Below, piece after piece: positions 36,874 to 46,826 of a stretch of 64,000 nucleotides of DNA; the first letter of the stretch is position 1; every line of letters starts with the position of its first letter. The stretch is from assembly GCA_964606895.1 (NCBI GenBank), contig CAZSHX010000011.1, positions 12,620-76,619 of the forward strand, written 5' to 3'. The position numbers and the translations under genes are program-made. The stretch is from CAZSHX01 sp964606895. Its GTDB lineage: Bacteria > Bacteroidota > Ignavibacteria > Kapaibacteriales > UBA2268. The notes under the pieces were generated by a model. The model was given only the letters and a program-made list of their open reading frames with translations, was not told the origin of the DNA and searched no databases.

Positions 36874-38208
36874 ATGGATGAGCTTTTTGACGAAAATGAA
36901 CTTGGGCAAACGGCACTAAATTCGCCTCTTGCTGACCGTATCCGTCCTCGAAAACTTGATGATGTCGTCGGGCAGGAACATCTTGTGGGCAAAGACGGAC
37001 CACTCAGGGAATTTTTTGAGAATGGATATTTCCCTTCAATGATTTTCTGGGGACCTCCGGGGGTTGGGAAAACAACAATTGCACTTCTGATTTCTGATTT
37101 GGCTGATTTTAATTTCGAAAGACTGTCGGCTGTGGATTCAGGTGTGAAGGAAGTTCGAAGCGTTATTACCCATTCAAAAATATTAAGGAAAAAAGGAAAA
37201 AAAACGCTTCTCTTTATTGACGAAATTCACAGATTCAACAAATCGCAACAGGATGCCCTGCTTCATGCAGTTGAAAAAGGAGAGATTACTTTGGTGGGTG
37301 CAACAACCGAAAATCCTTCATTCGAGGTTAATTCTGCATTGCTCAGCCGCTGTCAGGTTTACAGGTTGTCCTTACTGTCCGAGGAAGATATCAGGAAGCT
37401 GGTGCTAAAAGCAATAAATGAAGACGTGGTACTAAAAGATTTTGAAATTGAAATTGCTGATTGGGAATTTCTTTTGATGATTTCTGAAGGAGATGCACGT
37501 GTTGCACTGAATTCAATAGAGCTTGCGTTAAAAATCTCAAGCAGAAAAGCCGACAAGAAAATAGTGATAACCCGTAAATTACTTGAAAAAGCACTTCAGC
37601 AAAAAACTGCTTCTTATGATAAAAAGGGAGAATCTCACTACGATACAATTTCCGCATTCATCAAATCGTTGAGGGGCTCGGATCCCGATGCGGCATTGTT
37701 TTGGTTAGTGAAAATGCTGGATGCAGGCGAAGACCCAAGATTTATTGCCCGGAGAATGGTTATTTTTGCATCCGAAGACATAGGAAATGCAGACCCTTTC
37801 GCAATTTCACTTGCTGTTTCAGTTTTTCAGGCTGTGGAAATGATAGGTCTTCCCGAGGCACAAATAAATCTGGCACAAGGAGTAACGTATCTTGCCTCAT
37901 GCAACAAATCCAATGCATCATATTTTGGTTTGAAAAGAGCCGCGAGTGCCTTGAAAAAGGGTGGCTCCGCATCTGTTCCAATGCATTTAAGAAATGCACC
38001 TACACAACTTATGAAAGATTTCGGATATTCTGAAGGCTATCAATATCCGCACAGTTTTGAAAATAATTTTGTCCGGGAGCATTATTTCCCCGAAGACAGA
38101 GAGCCTGAAGTTTTCTATGCACCGGGAGAATTTGGCAAAGAAAAAGCTTTCAAAGAAAGACTTGAAAGCTTATGGCACGAAAGATATTTAAAAAAATCTA
38201 AAGATTAG
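36874..38208 (+). CDS. rarA: Replication-associated recombination protein A (MgsA/RarA)
   Basis: AAA+ ATPase that acts at stalled replication forks. The 444 residues begin with the family motif PLADRIRPRKLDDVVGQEHLVG, then Walker A GPPGVGKT (about 59-66), Walker B FIDEIHRFNKSQQD (about 113), sensor motifs in GATTENPSFEVN, and the C-terminal tetramerisation region (KSLRGSDPDAALFWLVKML, IFASEDIGNADP). It overlaps the convergent Rrf2-type gene by 11 bases. It has its own promoter. Confidence 0.95.
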   Translation: MDELFDENELGQTALNSPLADRIRPRKLDDVVGQEHLVGKDGPLREFFENGYFPSMIFWGPPGVGKTTIALLISDLADFNFERLSAVDSGVKEVRSVITHSKILRKKGKKTLLFIDEIHRFNKSQQDALLHAVEKGEITLVGATTENPSFEVNSALLSRCQVYRLSLLSEEDIRKLVLKAINEDVVLKDFEIEIADWEFLLMISEGDARVALNSIELALKISSRKADKKIVITRKLLEKALQQKTASYDKKGESHYDTISAFIKSLRGSDPDAALFWLVKMLDAGEDPRFIARRMVIFASEDIGNADPFAISLAVSVFQAVEMIGLPEAQINLAQGVTYLASCNKSNASYFGLKRAASALKKGGSASVPMHLRNAPTQLMKDFGYSEGYQYPHSFENNFVREHYFPEDREPEVFYAPGEFGKEKAFKERLESLWHERYLKKSKD

Positions 38209-38629
38209 TAATTTTCTTAAGTGATGCATCCCTTAGTTCGGCAAGGGTTTCGGATGTCATCATTGCAAAAGCTTCGTCGCGGAGTTTCCCCCATTTATTA
38301 TGAACAGGGCAAGGTTTTTCGCTTGAACAGTTCGGAAATCCCAATACACATTTATTGAACAATTCCAAACCGTCAATAGCTTCAACAATTTGTATAAGCC
38401 TGATGTCACGAGCGTCTTTGCCAAGAAAGAAGCCACCCGAATTACCTTTTCTTGACGAAATTATTCCATGTTTGGTTAGTTCCTGCAATACTTTTGAAAC
38501 AAATTCTTTAGGGATTTTCAGTTGTTCGGCAATTTGTCCGGAACTATAAGCTTCATTTTTCTCTTTTGTTGACAAAAGCAAAACCGCCTGAAGAGCCAGT
38601 TCACATTTTTTTGAAAAAATAACTGTCAT
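38198..38629 (-). CDS. Rrf2-family transcriptional regulator
   Basis: 143 residues. An N-terminal winged helix (about 1-85: SSGQIAEQLKIPKEFVSKVLQELTKHGIISSRKGNSGGF) precedes three cysteines at 94, 101 and 107 (C-X6-C-X5-C), close to the spacing that binds an Fe-S cluster in IscR and NsrR. It should therefore sense iron, nitric oxide or redox state. It is divergent from the kinase at 38746 and could regulate it from the shared 115-base region, which holds a palindrome. Its 3' end overlaps rarA. Confidence 0.88.
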   Translation of the reverse strand: MTVIFSKKCELALQAVLLLSTKEKNEAYSSGQIAEQLKIPKEFVSKVLQELTKHGIISSRKGNSGGFFLGKDARDIRLIQIVEAIDGLELFNKCVLGFPNCSSEKPCPVHNKWGKLRDEAFAMMTSETLAELRDASLKKITNL

Positions 38630-38694
38630 TAAATCTTAAAAATAAGTAATTAAAAATTGACTAATAATTTCGTAATTTACAAAGTTTAAAACTA

Positions 38695-38706
38695 TTAAAC
38701 GTTTAA
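38695..38706. promoter_or_regulatory. Palindrome in the Rrf2/kinase divergent region
   Basis: TTAAACGTTTAA is a perfect 12-bp palindrome, embedded in a longer AAAGTTTAAAAC...TTTAAA context. Its place between divergent genes fits an operator of the Rrf2 regulator, but in AT-rich DNA chance symmetry is possible. Confidence 0.3.
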
Positions 38707-38745
38707 AAATATTTAGTATTGATAAAAGAAGCAAATAATATCGGG

Positions 38746-41109
38746 ATGAAAACCAAATACAGAATAATGTTCCTGGCTCTTCTGCTTGGAATTGGCACTG
38801 TCTTGCTGGATGCATTTATTAATGTTACTTTTTTCTATAAAGGGTGTAATTATCTCGATACTCTTCTTTATATGGCGAAACCATCCGACCATTATTTCAG
38901 ATTGATTATTGTTTGCTTTTTCCTTGTGTTTGGGTTTATTATATCAAATTTAATTTCCAAAAAAGAGAAAGCCGATTTACTAATCAAACAGGGAGAAGAG
39001 AATTTCTTCAGGATTTTCAACCTCAGCCCTGAAATAATTCTTATAACTCGGGTATCGGATTCAGTAGTTTTGAAAATCAACAAGACATTCGAGAATATTT
39101 TTGGTTATAAACGAACTGATTTGGTAGGGAAAACTACACTTGATTTTAATATTTGGAAGGATTTAAACAAAAGGAAAGAATTTTTCGAAATACTTATGCG
39201 AGATGGTTCGGTAAGTGATTTTAAAGCAGAAGCAATTACAAAATATGGGCAATCTTTATTCTTTCAATTTTACTCTATGCCGATAAATTACGATAATGAG
39301 GACTGCTGGATAACTTATGGAAAAGATATTACAACGGAAGAGTTTGCAGAAGAGAAGCTAAAAAAGGCTTATGACGAGCTTGAAGAAATTGTTCAAACCA
39401 GAACTAAAGAATTAGAGCAAATTAACCTTGAACTTGATTTGACTAATGATTCAATTAATGCGGAAAATCACGAAAGAATAAAAGCCGAAATTGCACTTAA
39501 AGAAAGTGAAGAAAAATATCGTTCATTACTGAATCAAATTCCTATTGGAGTTTATAGGACAACAATAGAAGGAACATTTTTACAGGTGAATTCTGCATTG
39601 GCTTCAATTCTCGAATGCAGAGATACCGATGAACTGTTGAACTCGATTGTTTATGACTTTTATGAAACCGAGGAAAACAGGGACATTGCTTTGGATAAGT
39701 TAGTTTCTGGTACTCCGGTTTTCCAGCACGAGGTTCAGCTTGTAACCAAAAAAGGTAACAAAATATGGGTTCGCGACAGGGGTAGAATTGTATTTGGTCC
39801 TGATGGTGAAAAAATGTTTATTGATGGGATACTGGAGAATATAACAGAAAGAAAAGAAATTGAACAAGCCTTATATAGCCAGTCTCATATAAATTCAACA
39901 TTGGCTGATTTGTCCAAATCAATAATTAAAACATCGGAACTAACAAATTCTTCAGAGCTGATTCTAAATAGTGCAATGACTTTAACGAATTCAAGGTTTG
40001 GATTTATTGGTTTAATTGATGAAGAAAAAAATGAAGTTGTTTTTTCTGCCGTTGAAAACAATTGTAATTTCGAATTTAATGCAAATAACCTAAACCTATA
40101 CAAGCTGACTTCCGAAGGACTTGGGAATTGGATTATCAAAAATAACAACTCACTGATTTTAAATTTCAAAGAAAACTCTCTTGAAAATAATTTTCTATTC
40201 GATAATTCTCAACGGGTTAATTACTTTCTTTCAAGTCCTGCTTCAGTTTTTGGAAAAATTGAAGGTGTTATTGCTCTCGCAGAGTCTGACAAAGAATACT
40301 CGATTCAGGATTTGGATATTGCCGAACAGCTTTCTGCTCTTTTGGCTATAGCAATCCAAAGGAACAAAGCTGATTTGGAAATTAAAAATGCACTCGAAAA
40401 AGAACATGAGCTGAGTAACCTGAAATCAAGATTAATTTCAATGATTTCTCATGAATACCGAACTCCTCTGCAGGCAATACTAATGTCAACCCAGCTTCTT
40501 GCTGATTATAATGATCATTTATCTGATGATGAAAAAGTAAAATATTTTGACAGGATAAGAAAATCTGTTAGTATCATGAATAACCTTCTTGATGATACCA
40601 TTTCGTTAAATAAATTTGACATTGATAATCTTGAAAGGAATATTGCCAGGGTAGATATCAAATCCTTTTGTCTGGACATTGTCGAAGAATTACAGATTGT
40701 TGCGGGAAATAAATGTAAAATTGTTTCGGAATTTCCCGAGGATGAATTCATGGGATATTTGGATGAAAAGTACTTAAGAGATGTTTTAGTCAATCTTCTT
40801 TCAAATTCAGTTAAATATTCTTTTGACCAATCTGAAATAATTTTTAAAATTGAATTACTTGATAGTGATGTTGTTTTTACTGTCGAGGACAAAGGTATTG
40901 GGATTTCTGAAAGTGAAAAAGAATCGCTGTTTGTCCCGTTTTTCCGCGGAGAAAATGTTGGGAATGTTCAGGGGACAGGTCTTGGCTTATCAATTGTAAA
41001 AAATACGGTTGATTTTCTTGGAGGTAGTTTGGAGTTTGAGAGTGAAGTGAATGTCGGTACTAAATTTAAAGTAAAAATACCCTTAATCTTAAAAAGGAAC
41101 GAATTATGA
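38746..41109 (+). CDS. Membrane sensor histidine kinase (PAS-PAS-GAF)
   Basis: 787 residues from the ATG at 38746; a TTG at 38719 is an alternative. Two membrane helices (about 5-27 and 48-68) enclose a short periplasmic loop. Then PAS (about 80-195), a coiled coil (about 200-245), a second PAS (about 255-370), GAF (about 385-545), HisKA with MISHEYRTPL near 575 and HATPase with GTGLGLSIVK (about 665-785). There is no receiver domain, so a separate response regulator is needed and none is adjacent. The stop overlaps the start of the transglycosylase by four bases. Confidence 0.9.
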   Translation: MKTKYRIMFLALLLGIGTVLLDAFINVTFFYKGCNYLDTLLYMAKPSDHYFRLIIVCFFLVFGFIISNLISKKEKADLLIKQGEENFFRIFNLSPEIILITRVSDSVVLKINKTFENIFGYKRTDLVGKTTLDFNIWKDLNKRKEFFEILMRDGSVSDFKAEAITKYGQSLFFQFYSMPINYDNEDCWITYGKDITTEEFAEEKLKKAYDELEEIVQTRTKELEQINLELDLTNDSINAENHERIKAEIALKESEEKYRSLLNQIPIGVYRTTIEGTFLQVNSALASILECRDTDELLNSIVYDFYETEENRDIALDKLVSGTPVFQHEVQLVTKKGNKIWVRDRGRIVFGPDGEKMFIDGILENITERKEIEQALYSQSHINSTLADLSKSIIKTSELTNSSELILNSAMTLTNSRFGFIGLIDEEKNEVVFSAVENNCNFEFNANNLNLYKLTSEGLGNWIIKNNNSLILNFKENSLENNFLFDNSQRVNYFLSSPASVFGKIEGVIALAESDKEYSIQDLDIAEQLSALLAIAIQRNKADLEIKNALEKEHELSNLKSRLISMISHEYRTPLQAILMSTQLLADYNDHLSDDEKVKYFDRIRKSVSIMNNLLDDTISLNKFDIDNLERNIARVDIKSFCLDIVEELQIVAGNKCKIVSEFPEDEFMGYLDEKYLRDVLVNLLSNSVKYSFDQSEIIFKIELLDSDVVFTVEDKGIGISESEKESLFVPFFRGENVGNVQGTGLGLSIVKNTVDFLGGSLEFESEVNVGTKFKVKIPLILKRNEL

Positions 41110-42005
41110 GAAAGCTGATTATATTAATGATTTTTGCTCTTTGTGCCTGCAATGACACAAAGGAACTTTCGAGCCAGACAACTAAATCTGACCCGAATGA
41201 AACACAGTTTATTACTTGGCTATCTTCGCGAAAGCTACCTGACCAAATGAATTTTTGCGGGGAGAAAATCCCCGTAGATGTTCCTGAAGTGAGGGAAAGA
41301 GCCGAAAGAGAGTTCTTTGTTAATCTTCAGGCACCCGGACAGCTGATCCTTTATATTAAAAGAGCAGGTAAATACTTCGAGATGTTCGACAAAGTCATCA
41401 AAGCAAATAATATGCCTGAGGATTTGAAATATGTTTCGGTAGCCGAAAGTGCACTCTATATGTCCCGCTCACCAAAAGATGCAGTTGGTTTATGGCAGTT
41501 TATTCCCGAAACAGGCAAGAAAATGGGATTGCAGATAGACGAATACGTTGACGAAAGACGACATCCCGAAAAAAGCACTGATGCCGCCATGAAATATCTT
41601 AAACTTGGTTATGACACCCATAAATCATGGATATTAGCCGCCGCAGGCTATAATATGGGACCTCATAATGTTGTTGATAATATCCAATTTCAAAGCTCGG
41701 AGAATTTTTTCGATTTATTTCTTAATGAAGAAACTTCGCGTTATATTCTAAGGATTGCAATTATTAAGGAGATTATGAAAAATCCCGATAAATATGGGAT
41801 TTCTTTAAAGACTGATGACATCTACAAGCCTGAGAAAACAAAGATTATCAAAGTAGATTATTATATCCCCAATCTTTCCGAGTGGGCGAAACAGCAGGGA
41901 ACAACCTATAAAGATGTTAAACTGTTGAATCCATGGATTCTTCAGAGGAAACTACTTTCTCCTCCAAAGGGGAAGATTTACGAGATAGCTGTTCCAGGGA
42001 AATAA
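41106..42005 (+). CDS. Lytic transglycosylase lipoprotein (SLT domain)
   Basis: 299 residues. Lipobox LCAC places it in the envelope. The SLT/MltD-type catalytic domain spans about 80-230, with catalytic Glu114 in VAESALY, then GLWQFIPETGKKMGL and AAAGYNMGPHNV. It cleaves peptidoglycan by forming 1,6-anhydro ends. The C-terminal 60 residues resemble a degenerate LysM-like module. It is translationally coupled to the kinase upstream by a 4-base overlap and is followed 24 bases later by the TPR membrane protein. Confidence 0.88.
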   Translation: MRKLIILMIFALCACNDTKELSSQTTKSDPNETQFITWLSSRKLPDQMNFCGEKIPVDVPEVRERAEREFFVNLQAPGQLILYIKRAGKYFEMFDKVIKANNMPEDLKYVSVAESALYMSRSPKDAVGLWQFIPETGKKMGLQIDEYVDERRHPEKSTDAAMKYLKLGYDTHKSWILAAAGYNMGPHNVVDNIQFQSSENFFDLFLNEETSRYILRIAIIKEIMKNPDKYGISLKTDDIYKPEKTKIIKVDYYIPNLSEWAKQQGTTYKDVKLLNPWILQRKLLSPPKGKIYEIAVPGK

Positions 42006-42029
42006 ATAATTAATAAATATTGAAATATT

Positions 42030-43949
42030 ATGAGTAAAAAGAATACATCAAAAGGAAATCAGAAGGAAAGTGCCAAAACAAAGGATAATGATTTTTTATC
42101 AAAAATAATAAACTTTCCTGTTGCTTCTTCAATCATAGCAATTGTGATTCTGATAATATATATCCAAACTTTCACTTTTGAAATGGGAAAACTCGACGAA
42201 GACCATTTGATAATAAACAACATGAGTCTTCTAACCGATTTATCCAATTTCAAAACTGCTATTTCAACCGATGCATTTTTTGGAGTTAAAAGCAGTAATT
42301 TCTATCGCCCTCTCCAGAATTTATCTTACATGATTGATGCTCAAATCGGCGGAGGAAGTCCCTGGGCATTCTATCTGACTAATATTCTCCTGCATTTTTT
42401 CACTTGCATCACTCTTCTATTTCTTTTTAAAAAACTTAAGCTGAACGAGAAGATTTCTTTTGCATTAATTTTGTTTTTTGCAGTAAGTCCTCTCTTCTCC
42501 CATTCAGTTGCATGGTTGCCCGCTCGCGGCGATTTGATTCTCGGGCTTTTTGGTGCATTGAGTTTACTGTTCCTGATTGAATATCTCGATTCAAAAAGGT
42601 GGCTTTATGTCGGTCTGCATATCCTTACTTTTGGTGTGGCTTTGTTTTCGAAAGAAACAGCCATTCTTTTTCCAATAGCTTTTGCAGGATTTGTTATTCT
42701 GACACAAAAAAAGAAATTCCCAACTCAATTTATAGCTTCAATTTTCGGTTATGGTCTGCTGATTCTGATTTTTATGAGCTATAGAAGCCAAATAGCAAGT
42801 ACTAATGAAACAGGGCTTGTTTTTAATATCGGTGGTCTTTTTGCAAATTTGCAGGTATTCCCTGAATTTATTTCAAAGTTTATTATTCCTTACAATCTAT
42901 CACCAATGCCGGCTTATGATATGCTTGTTACTTTAATCGGACTTGCAGGAATAGCAATATTTGGCTGGCTGGCATTTAAGCAGGAAACCACAGCCAAAAA
43001 ATATATTTTATTCGGTGTTTTATGGTTCTTGCTCTTTATTGTTCCCGGTGCAATGTATGTTCATGCTTATAAATCAGCATCTTACTCATATCTTGAGCAT
43101 CGCTCCTATCTTCCTTTGATTGGTATATTGTTGGGATTGGGTTATATACTCTCTGCAAAAAGTATGATTTTCAAAAGAAACCAAATTATCTACGGGATAT
43201 TTGGTATATCTGCGATTTACATCATCATTTCAATTATTTCTATCAGAGATTATAAGGATCCTCTAAGTTACTATAATTATGCCGTTAGAACGAATCCGAA
43301 TTCTGCCATGGCTTATTACAATCGTGCAATTAAGCTTAAAGACCAGAAACGCACAGAAGAAGCATTGGCTGACTACAATAAAGCAATTGAAATTAAACCT
43401 GATTATGCCGAACCCTTAGTCAACCGCGGTGCTTATAGAAAGGAAAAGGGTGATTTGGATGGTGCACTCAAGGACTTCGAAGATGGATTGAAGTACAATC
43501 CAAGACTTCCCGAAGCACATTATAACGTTGCACTGATTCAGAATACTAAAGGCAAGTTAAAAGAAGCACTTCTACATTGCCAAAATGCTGTAGCCCTCAA
43601 ACCCGATCTTGCTGAAGCTTATATGCTCATGGGCAATATTTATTTCGGTATGCAGGACTACAAGTCTGCCATTTCAAACTACGATTATAATTTGCAGTTA
43701 AAACCAACCGATGCCGGAGTCTATAACAACAGAGGTTCTGCAAGATTCCTTACAAATATGCCCAAAGAGGCGATTTCCGATTTCACAAGGGCAATCGAAT
43801 TGAATCCGGCTTATGCGGATGCTTATAAAAATCGAGGAACAACAAAAAGCAATACGGGAGATAAAAAAGGAGCTTGTGCCGATTGGCAGAAAGCCGCTGA
43901 ACTTGGGAGCAAGGAATCTGAAATCATGTTGAATCAATTTTGCAGGTAA
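42030..43949 (+). CDS. Polytopic membrane protein with C-terminal TPRs, GT-C/TMTC-like
   Basis: 639 residues. About ten membrane helices (about 30-405), with the first extracytoplasmic loop holding an acidic motif (GKLDEDHLI) as in GT-C glycosyltransferases, followed by about six TPRs (about 415-625: AMAYYNRAIKLKDQK and similar) and a Cys-containing cap. The layout matches the TMTC/DUF1736 O-mannosyltransferase-like group, which uses lipid-linked sugars. The enzymatic role is inferred. Third in a run with a kinase and a transglycosylase, suggesting envelope work. Confidence 0.75.
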   Translation: MSKKNTSKGNQKESAKTKDNDFLSKIINFPVASSIIAIVILIIYIQTFTFEMGKLDEDHLIINNMSLLTDLSNFKTAISTDAFFGVKSSNFYRPLQNLSYMIDAQIGGGSPWAFYLTNILLHFFTCITLLFLFKKLKLNEKISFALILFFAVSPLFSHSVAWLPARGDLILGLFGALSLLFLIEYLDSKRWLYVGLHILTFGVALFSKETAILFPIAFAGFVILTQKKKFPTQFIASIFGYGLLILIFMSYRSQIASTNETGLVFNIGGLFANLQVFPEFISKFIIPYNLSPMPAYDMLVTLIGLAGIAIFGWLAFKQETTAKKYILFGVLWFLLFIVPGAMYVHAYKSASYSYLEHRSYLPLIGILLGLGYILSAKSMIFKRNQIIYGIFGISAIYIIISIISIRDYKDPLSYYNYAVRTNPNSAMAYYNRAIKLKDQKRTEEALADYNKAIEIKPDYAEPLVNRGAYRKEKGDLDGALKDFEDGLKYNPRLPEAHYNVALIQNTKGKLKEALLHCQNAVALKPDLAEAYMLMGNIYFGMQDYKSAISNYDYNLQLKPTDAGVYNNRGSARFLTNMPKEAISDFTRAIELNPAYADAYKNRGTTKSNTGDKKGACADWQKAAELGSKESEIMLNQFCR

Positions 43950-43992
43950 TCTCTATATTTTTTAAAATCAAGTAGCTGATGAAAAACGAGTT

Positions 43993-45939
43993 TTAATATG
44001 CAAAATCCATTTGAAGAAGTATTTTTTGGGTATTATTGCCTTTGGACAAATTATATCCTGTACCGAGTGTGGAAACATTGTACTTTTCGAAATAGGAATA
44101 GACAGCCCAAATCGAGATATTTTTTATAGGTGTTAGATTGAGAAATGAGTACCATTTGAATCCATTGCCGTACAGAAGCGAAGTGGGCATTATTCCGGGT
44201 GCCACTCCTTCGAATTCCCAAATTGCCGATTCATAGTTGTCAGTAGAATAGTAGGAAACTCGTCCTCCGATATTCAAAAAATTCAGCATTTTCCAGTTGA
44301 ATTCTCCAAAGCAGGATGCACCTAAGTCTTTGTTATCCGTATAATCATAAGATTTGTAATTACCTTCAATTCTGATTCTTGTTCGGAATGATTCATTGAA
44401 TTTTTGGAAGATTTCAAATCTGGCAGATGTTCCCGATTTTTGAAAAACTATTTTTTTTGAAAGACTGTCATCTGTTTTTGAATCAGTACTATTTTCGAAA
44501 TGCAAGCGAAGTAAAATTTGGGTATTATCACTCAGATTCCAATTAGTCTGTAGGAAAAAATCACTTCCTTTAACAGGATATGGAACAGAATATGTTGGTT
44601 TAACGGATTGATAAAAATCGGTGTAACCGGAAAAAGAAAGATTCGCAGAAACTCTGTATTTCAAACCAAGATAAATTCCGGTCTGGTTTGCCGGAGTGTA
44701 AGTTTCGCCAAACATATAACCATAAGGCGAACGATAGATAGAAGGAAAAGCACGAAAATGCAAAGCTGCTGATAAATTTGAAGTTTCGTACTGCATGCCC
44801 GATTGAAACCCGGTATGAAATTCAGCATCTTTACTTAGTTCGGCACCAACTGTAAATGGAGAAAACCGGTAATAGGTATAAATTGAGTTAAGCATTCCGC
44901 CTTTGCCGCTGAACGAAGTTGCCGATTCTGTCACCATAGATTTGTCATAATCAAGATAGAACGAGTTGAGACCTGCTTTCAATCCGAAATAATTGTATTC
45001 TAAATTTGCACCTGCCATTCTTTCATTGAATTTATTTTTTTTCGAAATTTCATTTTCGGTTCGGTACAATCCCAATTGGTAAATGGAAGTGATATTATTC
45101 AAACTGTCCGCTGTTCCTGAACGTGGAGTATAAGAAAAATGAAGAAGGGCTTTTAAGCTTGAATTTTTTGACATAACATAAGCTTTTGTGATTCCAATGC
45201 CGCGAAAAAATCCATTATCCATTGTTGAATTGTTCGGTGTTATTCCGCTTCCGTATTGCACAGCAGGAGAAATGGCATCAGAACCTTTTCTCAATCCTAA
45301 TCCTTTCCAAAGATTATTACCGAATCCGCTTTGAACATAAAAATCTCCCAACAGTATATCATAGCCGGAAAAATTCATTTTAAGATAGCTGCTATAAAAA
45401 TCAAAAATGCTTTTTTCTCCGGCATTTTTGGATATTATCAACGATGCTTCGTAAGTATCGTAAAAAAACTTGTATTTCTGATATAAATCAAGTCTGTCAC
45501 CTTTGAAAGAACTATCCTCAAATCCTCTGATTTGATTTAAGCTGTTTTCATTTCGAATTCTCGAATAGAATATATTTTTTTTAGTTGGTTTTTGAATTCC
45601 GGTGCATAGTTTCAGAATTATTAACTGCTCGCGGGTAAGATTCAAGCTGTCTGCCATTGTTCTAAAAGTTGTGAATGGATTTGCTTTGACAAATTTCAAT
45701 ATTCTTTCTGCATCTGAAAACGAAAATTCGGGTAATTTCATTAAGTCATCAATTTCCGCATCTGCAAGATATATCTTATTTATTATAAAATATTCAATTT
45801 CATCCAGCTGTGGAGTTTGCTCATTATCCTGCGAGATTTTTTCCAAAAGGTTTTCTATTTGCTCCGGCTGATATTCCTGGCTTAAAAGAATATTGCGGGC
45901 TAATATAAACAACAATATGGCAATTATTGGATATTTCAT
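43993..45939 (-). CDS. Helix-hairpin-helix domain fused to predicted outer-membrane barrel
   Basis: 648 residues with a signal peptide (cleavage near LLSQ, residue 20). Residues about 40-120 contain two HhH-like units of the ComEA type (KLPEFSFSDAERILKFVKANPF). The remaining 520 residues alternate hydrophobic and polar residues with many Tyr, Phe and Gly, and end in an aromatic (DFAY), as expected of a beta-barrel inserted by the BAM machinery. The HhH would face the periplasm and could bind DNA. Its ATG overlaps the stop of the upstream barrel gene (TGATG), so they are coupled. Confidence 0.72.
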   Translation of the reverse strand: MKYPIIAILLFILARNILLSQEYQPEQIENLLEKISQDNEQTPQLDEIEYFIINKIYLADAEIDDLMKLPEFSFSDAERILKFVKANPFTTFRTMADSLNLTREQLIILKLCTGIQKPTKKNIFYSRIRNENSLNQIRGFEDSSFKGDRLDLYQKYKFFYDTYEASLIISKNAGEKSIFDFYSSYLKMNFSGYDILLGDFYVQSGFGNNLWKGLGLRKGSDAISPAVQYGSGITPNNSTMDNGFFRGIGITKAYVMSKNSSLKALLHFSYTPRSGTADSLNNITSIYQLGLYRTENEISKKNKFNERMAGANLEYNYFGLKAGLNSFYLDYDKSMVTESATSFSGKGGMLNSIYTYYRFSPFTVGAELSKDAEFHTGFQSGMQYETSNLSAALHFRAFPSIYRSPYGYMFGETYTPANQTGIYLGLKYRVSANLSFSGYTDFYQSVKPTYSVPYPVKGSDFFLQTNWNLSDNTQILLRLHFENSTDSKTDDSLSKKIVFQKSGTSARFEIFQKFNESFRTRIRIEGNYKSYDYTDNKDLGASCFGEFNWKMLNFLNIGGRVSYYSTDNYESAIWEFEGVAPGIMPTSLLYGNGFKWYSFLNLTPIKNISIWAVYSYFEKYNVSTLGTGYNLSKGNNTQKILLQMDFAY

Positions 45940-46790
45940 CAGAAGTAATATCCTATCCCGAATTGATTGGAAAACCCTAACCTTTGATGGTATTCTAAAC
46001 CCAGCAGTAAGGAAAAACTATTACTCAGACAAGTTCTGACTTCCAAATCAAGTATCTCTGGATTTGTAAGTAATCCGAGCCTTGCCGATATATCAGGACT
46101 GAATTGATATTTAGTGCTGAAAGATAATCCGCTTGTTTTGTTGATTACTACATTTGCCGACAAATCAAAACTCAAATCCTTCATTGCTTGATAACCAAAT
46201 CCTAAAACAAGATATCGTTGATATTCTGCCAAATTTTCATTCCCTAAAATATTGCTTAATGAAAATCCGGCAGAAAATGCATTGCTCAGGGCAATAATTG
46301 AAGAAACATTCAGGCTGAAGATATATCTGTTGCCATAGTCTTTAATTCCAACTCTTCCAAAATCAGCAGATATTCCAATATTGATTAATTTATTTGATGA
46401 ATAGGCAATGCCGGCACTACCCGTAAATTCGTTGTAAAGATTATTGCCGATACCTGCAAAAGATATTCCTGATGAAAGATTTTCAGATACCTTGGTTGCA
46501 TAGCTCAAAACAAAAGGCGAGAGTTCGGGCAAATTAAATTTTGAATAAGACAGCATTCCGGAAATACAGGCAGAGTCCACTAAAGACAGTAATGCCGGAT
46601 GATTTATCACCGACAATTCCGATATATTTGTTTTCTCGGTTGAACCCTTGGAAGAAGAAAAAATACTGTTGTTCAATAAATATGAAAAACTTCCAAAATA
46701 ATTTATCGGAAAAATAGTGATAACTATTATAATAAATTTCATTAATTTCATAAGTCTGAATTTTCGGACATTGATTTTTCTGAATTGCAA
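45939..46790 (-). CDS. Predicted outer-membrane beta-barrel protein
   Basis: 283 residues. After a hydrophobic signal (about 14-35) the protein is a series of amphipathic strands (GISFAGIGNNLYNE, NIGISADFGRVG, GLSFSTKYQF) ending in GIGYYF with a terminal Phe. It resembles the PorV/PorP/UPF0164 type of small barrels common in this phylum. It is coupled by one base to the HhH-barrel gene and divergent from porD; the two starts lie within about 40 bases. Role unknown; a T9SS or surface accessory role is plausible. Confidence 0.68.
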   Translation of the reverse strand: MQFRKINVRKFRLMKLMKFIIIVITIFPINYFGSFSYLLNNSIFSSSKGSTEKTNISELSVINHPALLSLVDSACISGMLSYSKFNLPELSPFVLSYATKVSENLSSGISFAGIGNNLYNEFTGSAGIAYSSNKLINIGISADFGRVGIKDYGNRYIFSLNVSSIIALSNAFSAGFSLSNILGNENLAEYQRYLVLGFGYQAMKDLSFDLSANVVINKTSGLSFSTKYQFSPDISARLGLLTNPEILDLEVRTCLSNSFSLLLGLEYHQRLGFSNQFGIGYYF

Positions 46791-46826
46791 AATAAGAAAT
46801 TTGAATTAAATAATATAAGGAACATC

